Made by a program: the position numbers and the translations under genes
Notes under the pieces: model-generated
What the model was told of the DNA's origin: nothing
The model's input: only the letters and a program-made list of their open reading frames with translations
The model's database searches: none
Source of the DNA: Candidatus Aenigmatarchaeota archaeon
GTDB lineage: Archaea > Aenigmatarchaeota > Aenigmatarchaeia > QMZP01 > JAFGSV01
DNA length: 6,335 nucleotides
Assembly (NCBI GenBank): GCA_030624445.1
Contig: JAUXKD010000029.1
Span: forward strand, 1-6,335
Direction: 5' to 3'
In this document: positions 1-5,466 of the stretch, piece by piece
Position numbering within the stretch: position 1 is the first letter of the stretch
Layout of the letters: each line of letters starts with the position of its first letter

Positions 1-1254
1 GAGGAAGTCCAGATAACCGGCCAGGCAAAATACAGCCAGGTCTCGGCCAGCGTGAGGCTGCCGAACGGGAGGACGGAGTCCCTCGGCACCAAAAATGTCG
101 TTAACCAGCAATTCTCGTATACGTTTCAGATTTTGAACACCTTCGGGGAAGGCAACTATCTCGTGACGGTAAACGCGGGGGGCGGTACGGCCCAGGATAC
201 ATTCACGGCTCAAAGGATTGTTGATATCTTACCCGCGGCACTGAGTTTCCTGGTAACCAACAGGACCACCACGCTCGTAAAAACCGTGACCATAAAGAAT
301 ACAGGCAATAATACCATAAGCCTCTCTTCCAGCACCGAAGGCGTGACGAGCTATGTCACTCTGAATTTTGACAAGACGACACTGACGCCTTCCTCAACGT
401 CAACGCTCACCGTGAGGGTGAATCCTGCGGCACTCATCTCCAGCGTCGCAGGAAAAATCAATCTAAAGGTCAACGGTATAGTGACAATCCCGGTCGACGT
501 TGCAATAAACCTTAATTTGCCCGGCGCCGTCGGTGGTGATGCGGTAATCAAGGTCAGCCCGGGATTCTGGGAAACGGACGACTGTCTCGTGGGTAAGGCT
601 GTCACACCATCTTTCACAGTACAGAATAAGGGAAAGGGGCAACTGAGCGGCTTCGGTTCCACCCTGAGCAGCGAGCTTGATGGAATAACCCAGGTCACTC
701 TTCCGTCTTCCTCTGTGTCCGAGAGTTCATTCGGTTCCATTGAACTCAGCATTACCCCGGACTTTGAGGATATATCCGGTGAGGTCGAAATAACGAGCAA
801 CGGCGGCTCTGCAACCATCTACGTCAGCATGGATTGTATCAGAGACGTCACCGATGACATACAAACGCTGCAGTCGAATATCGAAAGTCTCAAGGCGGAC
901 TTCTTAGCTGCGGGATATGATTCAAATACGATCGATAACAGAATATTCGACACACTGGACGCTGAACTGGAAAACGCGTTGTCCAGCTTCAACGATGATG
1001 ATTACTCCGCCTCCAAGAGAAGCTATGCCAACGCCCGGGTGATATTTGACACGCTCGGCTCCGTTTCGAATGAGATGGTGTCGGTGCCTACTGCTCAGGG
1101 CACTGATGCACTTATTACAATGATCGTTGTTATCGTGGTTTTGATAATAATAGGGGCCCTGGGGTTTTTCCTGTACAAGAAATTCGGGTCTAAAATTTTG
1201 GGCGTTGGGGGAGGCGGAGAAGAGGAAGAACCGTACGATGAGGAGCTTTATTGA
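1..1254 (+). CDS. C-terminal part of a membrane-anchored archaeal surface protein with Ig-like domains (5' end outside window)
   Basis: The reading frame is open from base 1, so the first 417 visible residues continue a protein that starts upstream; the GTG at 52 is most likely an internal valine (codon 18). Residues below count from base 1. About 75-170 form a beta-rich Ig-like domain of the kind found in archaeal secreted proteins (a K-T-V-T-I-K-N-T-G strand motif, then a PSSTSTLTV-type turn and strand). About 177-280 form a second beta domain bracketed by the only two cysteines, C195 and C279, a likely disulfide. About 280-350 are helical, a probable stalk. A hydrophobic helix at about 370-392 is followed by KK and an acidic glycine-rich tail (GGGGEEEE, ending DEELY). 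Serine/threonine richness and N-x-S/T sequons suit an extracellular, possibly glycosylated protein. Topology: outside N-terminus, single C-terminal anchor. Its ligand or role cannot be told. It is followed by 74 bp with a new promoter, so it is probably the last gene of its transcript. Confidence 0.85.
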   Translation, partial: EEVQITGQAKYSQVSASVRLPNGRTESLGTKNVVNQQFSYTFQILNTFGEGNYLVTVNAGGGTAQDTFTAQRIVDILPAALSFLVTNRTTTLVKTVTIKNTGNNTISLSSSTEGVTSYVTLNFDKTTLTPSSTSTLTVRVNPAALISSVAGKINLKVNGIVTIPVDVAINLNLPGAVGGDAVIKVSPGFWETDDCLVGKAVTPSFTVQNKGKGQLSGFGSTLSSELDGITQVTLPSSSVSESSFGSIELSITPDFEDISGEVEITSNGGSATIYVSMDCIRDVTDDIQTLQSNIESLKADFLAAGYDSNTIDNRIFDTLDAELENALSSFNDDDYSASKRSYANARVIFDTLGSVSNEMVSVPTAQGTDALITMIVVIVVLIIIGALGFFLYKKFGSKILGVGGGGEEEEPYDEELY

Positions 1255-1297
1255 TACCGCTTCCTGTTACCAATGGAGAAGTTCCGTTGAGAATATA

Positions 1298-1306
1298 TTT
1301 ATAAAA
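1298..1306 (+). promoter_or_regulatory. Archaeal TATA box for the zinc-ribbon/Hsp20 gene
   Basis: TTTATAAAA lies in an AT-rich stretch preceded by purine-rich GAGAATA, which could serve as the TFB recognition element. Its centre is about 27 bp upstream of the ATG at 1329, the usual archaeal TATA-to-start-site distance, so transcription probably begins at or next to the start codon. An AAGGA at 1316-1320 resembles a Shine-Dalgarno motif but would lie outside such a leaderless transcript. Confidence 0.65.
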
Positions 1307-1328
1307 GTGTGCATTAAGGAAATCTAAT

Positions 1329-2018
1329 ATGAAATGCAGAAGTTGTGAATTCGATCTGGAAGGTGAATGGGATTTCTGTCCGAGATGCGGGGCACGGAAA
1401 GGCGGGGATCACATGGATACCTTCGGGAGGGACCTTTTCAGCGAGATGTTCAATAGAATCAGGAGCTCGTTTCAGAATGATGAAATGGACAAGCTCTTTG
1501 AAAAAGACATTGAAGCTCTGGACCTTTCCCCGTGGTTCAAGAAAATGGAAGACGAGAAGAGTTTCAAGCCCGTGCATGGCAGGGGCTTCTCGGTCCACAT
1601 TTCTTCAGGGACAGGCAGGCCCCCGAAAGTGAGCGTAAAAACTTTCGGTGACGTCGGGAATGAAAAAATTGGGAAGGTTGTCAAGGACGATCTTGGCATC
1701 CTTCAAAAAGCAGGCATCGAAGACGTGAATGAAAAAGAGGAGCATAAACCCGCCCCTTTCCTCAGAAAGCCGATGCCCAAGATAACGGAGGAGCCAAAGA
1801 CGGAGGTGAAAAGAGTCGGGGGAAGTGTCGTGGTTGACATAAACATCCCCGGCGTGAAGTCTGATGATGACATCGAAATAAAGAGGCTGGAATCCTCCGT
1901 GGAGGTAAAGGCCATAGCGGGGGAGAAGGCATACTTCAAGATTCTCACAAAACCTGCGCAGTTCAGACTTGTAGGGCGTTCCTTCAACAATGGTGTGCTT
2001 AGCCTGGAATTCTCATAG
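1329..2018 (+). CDS. Zinc-ribbon protein with C-terminal Hsp20/alpha-crystallin-like domain
   Basis: This is a 229-residue soluble protein. The N-terminus holds a zinc ribbon with C3, C6, C17 and C20 (CxxC-x10-CxxC), which should bind one zinc. A charged helical region follows (about 27-80), then a short conserved-looking beta segment (about 85-108, GFSVHISSGTGRPPKVSVK), a charged proline-rich linker (about 132-160), and a C-terminal beta-sandwich-like domain (about 158-229) whose strands (VVVDINIPGV, IEIKRL, SVEVKAIAG, YFKIL, NGVLSLEF) match the alpha-crystallin/Hsp20 pattern, including the closing G-x-L-x-L/F strand. The classical I-x-I tail that links small-heat-shock oligomers is absent; the protein ends on the last strand. 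By family it is probably a chaperone-like or protein-binding factor; the partner is unknown. The ATG at 1329 is chosen because the CxxC begins at residue 3 and a TATA box sits at the matching distance. It is transcribed alone and convergent with the next gene. Confidence 0.8.
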   Translation: MKCRSCEFDLEGEWDFCPRCGARKGGDHMDTFGRDLFSEMFNRIRSSFQNDEMDKLFEKDIEALDLSPWFKKMEDEKSFKPVHGRGFSVHISSGTGRPPKVSVKTFGDVGNEKIGKVVKDDLGILQKAGIEDVNEKEEHKPAPFLRKPMPKITEEPKTEVKRVGGSVVVDINIPGVKSDDDIEIKRLESSVEVKAIAGEKAYFKILTKPAQFRLVGRSFNNGVLSLEFS

Positions 2019-2024
2019 TATTTT

Positions 2025-2073
2025 GAATGATATAAAGAAAGAGAGACTTGCCGGCATACGAACAATCCGGCAA
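2025..2073 (-). terminator. Hairpin plus pyrimidine tract between convergent genes, probable terminator
   Basis: TTGCCGG (2048-2054) and CCGGCAA (2067-2073) can pair as a 7-bp stem around a 12-base loop. Read on the minus strand, the stem is followed at once by a pyrimidine tract (TCTCTCTTTCTTT, about 2034-2046), as expected of a terminator for the small membrane-protein gene. On the plus strand the nearest T run (TTTT, 2098-2101) lies 24 bases beyond the stem, so any termination of the Hsp20-like gene would depend on that run more than on the hairpin. This 83-bp gap holds nothing else I recognise. Confidence 0.4.
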
Positions 2074-2101
2074 TGGATAAATAACTTGAATTGCTTGTTT
2101 T

Positions 2102-2434
2102 CTACTTGCGTCTTTTCGGTCTTCCCCGCCTTTTGGCAGGTCCTGGGCTTTTGCCGGCAGTCACTGCGGTCTTGACTTCCTTCGTCTCCATTGTTTCCTC
2201 TTCAGCTTTCATCTCTTTCTCGGCACTGAGTTCGTCCCCCTCAAGCCAGACGATGAAAATGCCGATCAGCACAAGGAGGGCGGGTATAGTACCCGTGACT
2301 ACGATAAGGAAGTTGTTCCACCAGTTGATTCCCGTCGCGCTGTTCCACAAACCCACTGAAGGCGAATCAATAAAGAATCCAAAACCTATCGCTATTATCA
2401 CAAGACCGATCAAAATCTTTAACGCAGCATTCAT
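2102..2434 (-). CDS. Small two-helix membrane protein with basic C-terminal tail, unknown function
   Basis: This 110-residue protein matches no family I can name. Two hydrophobic helices are clear, at about residues 4-22 (LKILIGLVIIAIGFGFF region) and 42-64. They are joined by a short loop rich in Trp and Asn (W30, W38, W39) that is probably outside the membrane. The C-terminal 45 residues are hydrophilic: first acidic with K/E alternation (about 66-90), then a Gly/Pro/Ala stretch ending in a strongly basic KRRGRPKRRK. Positive charge at the end predicts a cytoplasmic tail. RGRP (103-106) resembles an AT-hook core, though basic tails may also bind membrane lipids or RNA. The ATG at 2434 is supported by a good Shine-Dalgarno GAGGT six bases upstream. 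The gene diverges from eL15, sharing the 105-bp region between them, and converges with the Hsp20-like gene. Confidence 0.75.
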   Translation of the reverse strand: MNAALKILIGLVIIAIGFGFFIDSPSVGLWNSATGINWWNNFLIVVTGTIPALLVLIGIFIVWLEGDELSAEKEMKAEEETMETKEVKTAVTAGKSPGPAKRRGRPKRRK

Positions 2435-2440
2435 GAAATT

Positions 2441-2445
2441 ACCTC
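2441..2445 (-). promoter_or_regulatory. Shine-Dalgarno of the two-helix membrane protein gene
   Basis: On the minus strand GAGGT stands six bases before the ATG at 2434 and pairs with the archaeal 16S 3' end (CACCUCC). It is the clearest ribosome binding site in the window and fixes this start. It implies a leadered mRNA, unlike several neighbours. Confidence 0.7.
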
Positions 2446-2476
2446 GTATTTGAATAATCTATAATGATTTAATGGG

Positions 2477-2487
2477 TTAAATATATT
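2477..2487 (-). promoter_or_regulatory. Probable TATA box for the two-helix membrane protein gene
   Basis: Minus-strand AATATATTTAA lies in the divergent intergenic region. Its centre (about 2482) predicts a start site near 2456, giving a leader of about 20 bases that would contain the Shine-Dalgarno at 2441-2445. The sequence is a looser match to the archaeal consensus than the eL15 boxes. Confidence 0.45.
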
Positions 2488-2499
2488 AATCCTTCAATA

Positions 2500-2518
2500 T
2501 TTATAAGCTTTTTATAAG
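2500..2518 (+). promoter_or_regulatory. Tandem TATA boxes upstream of eL15
   Basis: The octamer TTTATAAG occurs twice, at 2500-2507 and 2511-2518, 11 bp apart (about one helical turn). The upstream copy predicts initiation near 2530, giving a leader of about 10 bases that includes GTGAT (2532-2536), a match to the archaeal anti-Shine-Dalgarno. The downstream copy predicts initiation at about 2541, essentially on the ATG at 2540, a leaderless transcript. Which box is used cannot be told from sequence. Confidence 0.6.
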
Positions 2519-2539
2519 TTTTTCAGGTAAAGTGATGGT

Positions 2540-3067
2540 ATGTACAAGTCTTTGGCGAACATGTGGAAGAAACCGAAAGAGGGCCTTGGCGAGGTGTATA
2601 AGAAGTACATCATTCGGTGGAGGGACGAATCCACCGTAGTGAGAGTCGAAAAACCCACGAGGCTTGACAGGGCAAAGAGCCTCGGCTACAAGGCGAAGCA
2701 GGGCGTTGCTGTAGTCCGGGTAAAGGTGGAGAGGGGCGGAAGGAAAACGCCCAAGACAGCGGGAGGGAGAAGGCCTACAAGGGCCGGCAGGTTCTTTACG
2801 CTGAACAAATCCAAACAGCAGACAGCCGAGGAAAGGGCCTCCAGGAAATACAAAAACATGGAAGTGGTGAACTCATACTGGGTCGGGGAGGACGGAAGTC
2901 ATTCATGGTACGAGATCATACTTGCTGACACTTCCCATCCTGCAATAAAGAAGGACATGAATCTTAAGGTGTTGTCTTCAGGGAAACAGAAAGGAAGGGC
3001 CAACCGCGGCATGACTTCTTCCGGAAAGAAATCCAGAGGATTGAGACACAGGGGAAAGAAGAAGTGA
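2540..3067 (+). CDS. rpl15e: 50S ribosomal protein L15e (eL15)
   Basis: This is a component of the large ribosomal subunit, bound to 23S rRNA and shared by archaea and eukaryotes. The 175 residues carry the family's signature segments: the N-terminal MYKSLANMWKKP region, PTRLDRAKSLGYKAKQG (about 40-56), VRVKVERGGRKTPK (about 59-73), the EVVNSYWVGEDG block (about 108-119), HPAIKKD (about 133-139) and GMTSSGKKSRGLRHRGKKK at the end. Archaeal members are usually about 190 residues; this one stops right after the RGLR-x-RGK motif and lacks the usual 15-20 residue extension. The start is set by family alignment, with the TATA boxes and GTGAT just upstream. The protein is very basic, as expected for rRNA binding. 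It is monocistronic and not in a ribosomal operon here. Its TGA directly abuts the stop of the opposing gene. Confidence 0.97.
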   Translation: MYKSLANMWKKPKEGLGEVYKKYIIRWRDESTVVRVEKPTRLDRAKSLGYKAKQGVAVVRVKVERGGRKTPKTAGGRRPTRAGRFFTLNKSKQQTAEERASRKYKNMEVVNSYWVGEDGSHSWYEIILADTSHPAIKKDMNLKVLSSGKQKGRANRGMTSSGKKSRGLRHRGKKK

Positions 3068-3943
3068 TCATTTTCCCTTGAAGCTGTACTTGAATTTTTC
3101 TCTCCGTGATTCTTCGTCGTCTGCCGTACCGCCCAACCTGCGCCCCCGCTTTTTCCTTATCGCCCCTATCTTCAGGGCGGTTACTATGATAAATACGCCG
3201 AGAATTATCCCTCCGAAAAACATGCCCGGCAACTGGGTGCCCACGAGCATGCCGGTCATTTCGTTAAGCTGTTGGTTCGATTCCTCAAGGTTCTGGGACT
3301 TTCCGAGCAGGGTTTGGAGTTCCTCCTCAAGCCTTGCGTTTTCCGATTCAAGGTTGTTCTTCTCGCTTTCGAGCGTTGTCAGGTTCTTCTGGTAGTCGTA
3401 TATTTCCTTCATCTTCTCAGAAACTTCATGCTCGAGCGTTGCCATCTGTGTCCTCACATCGTCCAGAGAGCCTATGAGGGCTTCCACCTGGTCACTCAGA
3501 TTCCCTACCTCCTCGTCCACGTTTGAAATCTTTGCATAGGCTATCGCATCGTCCAGCCCAAGCGTCACCTTTATCGTGAGTTTCGATAACCTGATGCCGT
3601 CCGCCTCTATGCTTCCCTGATACTCGCCCATGTCCGTGCCTGCCGGCACCGAGATCGTCACGGGGACAATGATAAAATAGTTGGGATAAATCGCGAACAC
3701 GGCTTCCCGGGTTTCCCCGAAGGTTACCCAGTCTGAAATTTCACCGGATGCCTCTATGTTTGCGGGTTCGTCTACGTTCTCCACGAGCAGCAGGAATTCG
3801 AAGGTGGAACCCCGCTCCAGTGTAAGGACCATGTTCTGCTGGTTTTCATGGACATTCAGAGCGGAGGCCAGCGGGAAATAGAGAATCACGTATAACGACA
3901 GGGACAGGAACAAGAGAACCCCGTGCCGTTCTTTCATGCCCAT
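3068..3943 (-). CDS. Secreted Ig-like/coiled-coil protein with C-terminal membrane anchor
   Basis: The preferred start is the ATG at 3943 (291 residues); ATG 3937 (289 residues) is possible. The frame is open to 4009, but that longer start would overlap the GNAT gene and put 22 residues before the signal peptide. Residues from 3943: signal peptide about 1-28 (KERH, a hydrophobic core, cleavage after ASA); beta-rich Ig-like domain about 30-128, including VPAGTDMGEYQGSI, a turn typical of archaeal surface beta-sandwich domains; long coiled coil about 140-230 (EEVGNLSDQVEALIGSL, LESEKNNLESENARLEEELQ); membrane helix about 240-261; cytoplasmic basic segment RKKRGRR (263-269) and a charged tail ending FKGK. 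Inferred topology is outside N-terminus, stalk, anchor, like the surface protein at the left edge. Partner and function are unknown. It is last in the minus-strand run, with its own TATA box. Confidence 0.85.
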   Translation of the reverse strand: MGMKERHGVLLFLSLSLYVILYFPLASALNVHENQQNMVLTLERGSTFEFLLLVENVDEPANIEASGEISDWVTFGETREAVFAIYPNYFIIVPVTISVPAGTDMGEYQGSIEADGIRLSKLTIKVTLGLDDAIAYAKISNVDEEVGNLSDQVEALIGSLDDVRTQMATLEHEVSEKMKEIYDYQKNLTTLESEKNNLESENARLEEELQTLLGKSQNLEESNQQLNEMTGMLVGTQLPGMFFGGIILGVFIIVTALKIGAIRKKRGRRLGGTADDEESRREKFKYSFKGK

Positions 3944-3964
3944 TATTACTAATATTGAATTGAA

Positions 3965-3972
3965 ATTATAAA
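3965..3972 (-). promoter_or_regulatory. TATA box overlapping the GNAT stop codon
   Basis: Minus-strand TTTATAAT is formed by the last GNAT codons (GAT TTA) and its TAA stop. Its centre is about 26 bp upstream of the ATG at 3943, predicting a leaderless transcript for the coiled-coil surface protein. No Shine-Dalgarno is visible before that ATG, which supports the leaderless reading and the choice of 3943 over the longer frame. Confidence 0.6.
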
Positions 3973-4403
3973 TCTTTTTCCATAACGAAACGCCTGGCTT
4001 CATAACCAAGTCCCTCGTAAAGAGAGACAGCGGCCCTGTTCTTTTTTGTAACGGTCAATTTTATCCTTTCGATTCCCCGGCTTTTGATGTGATCCTCTGC
4101 CGCCTCCATCAGTTTTTTCGCCAGGCCGCGCTTCCTGTACCTGTCGTCCACGAAGATGTGCTCCACCCTTCCGAACCTTCCCACCGTGCTTGACACTATC
4201 TTGAACCAGATGTATGCAACCAGTTCCCTGTCCCGCTCAATGACCTTGACCATACCTGGATTGGATTCGGCGTGTCTGAGAAGGTGCCTTCTGAACATGG
4301 CTTTGTCGAATTTGTAACCCGGGAAGTTTATCTTAGCGCTTTCCTCCTTGAAGCCGCAGACCTTGTCGGCGTCTCCGGGCCTGAAATTTCTCAACCTTAA
4401 CAT
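3966..4403 (-). CDS. GNAT-family N-acetyltransferase
   Basis: This 145-residue, single-domain protein of normal GNAT length should transfer an acetyl group from acetyl-CoA to an amine. Motif A covers about 80-104 (VEHIFVDDRYRKRGLAKKLM), with the pyrophosphate-binding R90-x-x-G93-x-A95; the usual final Gly is Ala here, which is common. Motif B is about 122-134, with N122 and the RAAVSLYEGLGYE block that contacts CoA, where Y129 is the usual general-acid position. The N-terminal LRLRNFRPGDADKV is the standard first strand and helix. The sequence resembles the RimI-like branch, but the substrate cannot be assigned: protein N-termini, a small amine and an antibiotic-type amine all remain open. 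No Shine-Dalgarno precedes the ATG. A weak TATA-like TTAATTAA at about 4431-4438 overlaps the stop of the gene before it. The 30-bp and 22-bp gaps suggest it lies within an operon. Confidence 0.9.
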   Translation of the reverse strand: MLRLRNFRPGDADKVCGFKEESAKINFPGYKFDKAMFRRHLLRHAESNPGMVKVIERDRELVAYIWFKIVSSTVGRFGRVEHIFVDDRYRKRGLAKKLMEAAEDHIKSRGIERIKLTVTKKNRAAVSLYEGLGYEARRFVMEKDL

Positions 4404-4433
4404 ATAATCTAAACTTTGTCGGCAGCTCGTTAA

Positions 4434-5435
4434 TTAATTTGCGGGGTCGATGTCCTTAAGGTACTGCGTAATTTTACGCATCGGTTTTATCTCGTTGACT
4501 ATATCGAGTATCATGTCTGAAGCCTCGTTCGGATACCAGTAATTGAGGAAGGCGTTTGACTCTATGCTTATCACGTTTTTCCTCCTGAACATGACCCTCT
4601 TCTGCCTCCTCCCGTGCTTCCCCTTGAATATCGATTCGACGGTGATCTTCGGCTTCTGTCCGTTGCTTAAAGCGGACTTGACAGCGTGAATGAAGTTTTT
4701 TGGGGTGAAGCGCTTGATGAGCCTCTCCACATTCTTTTCGTCCGCGAACTTCTTTATGATTTTCAGGTCATTGAGAATGTGGCTTTTGTACTCGGCTCCC
4801 ATGTTCCCGAGATTGAACGAACCGTATATCTCTGTTACCCTCTCCACCGCCCTTTTCTCTTCCAGCAGTATTGCATGTATGTAATTGCTGGTTATCGACT
4901 CCAGGAAGCCTGCGTATTTCCTGTTTATCCTGGCTATTATCGGGGCCAGGATTTTCCTGCTGAAGCCGTAGTCCTCGTAAGCGACTATGTCCATTATGCT
5001 CGGGAAGTTCTTCATCCTGGTGAACTTCCTGTGGATGAATACGACAGTCCTCCCTGATCCCCCCACCTCGGACCAGAAGTTGTTGTATATCCTGAGCCTT
5101 CTGGAATGATCCCTCCTGTCGGCTGCGCAGAATGCGTACTTAAGACGGTATTCCGCAAGTTTCTGCGGGTTCTCGTTTTCCAGAAAATGGGGATAATACT
5201 CCAAAGCCTCTTTTAAGGTCGGAGGGTCCCTGTTGAAGTCTATGCCCAGCGCCCTTTTTCTCGGCATCGTGGACACCACGAGCCTGCCGCCCACCTTCAT
5301 CCAGCACAGGCTCGCCACGGTGTCTGAATTGTCGTCCCGCGACGTGGGCGTCTCGAGCGCGGGCCCTGAATGAGGGGTCACCCAGGTCATCTTTTTACCG
5401 TCTCCGAAAACCAGAAATCCGGGATTGACACGCAT
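4434..5435 (-). CDS. Putative FGase-like (N-formylglutamate amidohydrolase-type) metallohydrolase
   Basis: This is a 333-residue soluble protein. The first 70 residues show the motif order I associate with the FGase family (PF05013) of zinc-dependent hydrolases: T-P-H-S-G-P at 20-25, R-D-D-x-S-D-T-V at 33-40, a Gly-rich strand and R-x-L-G-I-D-F-N-R-D-P at 61-71. A strand with a histidine (VVFIHRK, H135) could supply another metal ligand. H22, D35 or D38, and H135 are candidate zinc ligands; this is inference. The C-terminal half (about 160-333) is mainly charged helix with a basic segment around 275-290 and no family I recognise, so the substrate is probably not simple N-formylglutamate, and no histidine-degradation genes are nearby. 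The ATG at 5435 is kept because a strand (FLVFGDG) leads into the histidine motif. It lies 31 bp after the channel gene, probably in the same transcript. Confidence 0.5.
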   Translation of the reverse strand: MRVNPGFLVFGDGKKMTWVTPHSGPALETPTSRDDNSDTVASLCWMKVGGRLVVSTMPRKRALGIDFNRDPPTLKEALEYYPHFLENENPQKLAEYRLKYAFCAADRRDHSRRLRIYNNFWSEVGGSGRTVVFIHRKFTRMKNFPSIMDIVAYEDYGFSRKILAPIIARINRKYAGFLESITSNYIHAILLEEKRAVERVTEIYGSFNLGNMGAEYKSHILNDLKIIKKFADEKNVERLIKRFTPKNFIHAVKSALSNGQKPKITVESIFKGKHGRRQKRVMFRRKNVISIESNAFLNYWYPNEASDMILDIVNEIKPMRKITQYLKDIDPAN

Positions 5436-5466
5436 AATATTAATTGGCTGAAGTCCTATTTGTTCT

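Noticed and set aside
351..818. Long open frame on the minus strand inside the surface protein gene
   Set aside because: It is antisense to a continuous Ig-like coding frame, has no domain, signal or promoter, and its composition is the mirror of Thr/Ser/Val codons.
2049..3648. Repeated palindrome TGCCGGCA (2049-2056, 2152-2159, 3641-3648)
   Set aside because: Two of the three copies are in coding sequence as ordinary Ala/Gly codons, with no regular spacing or shared flank. Only the first takes part in the plausible hairpin.
3944..4009. Longer N-terminus for the coiled-coil surface protein from ATG 4009
   Set aside because: It would overlap the GNAT gene by 44 bp, place 22 residues ahead of the signal peptide, and ignore the TATA box at 3965-3972 that fits ATG 3943.
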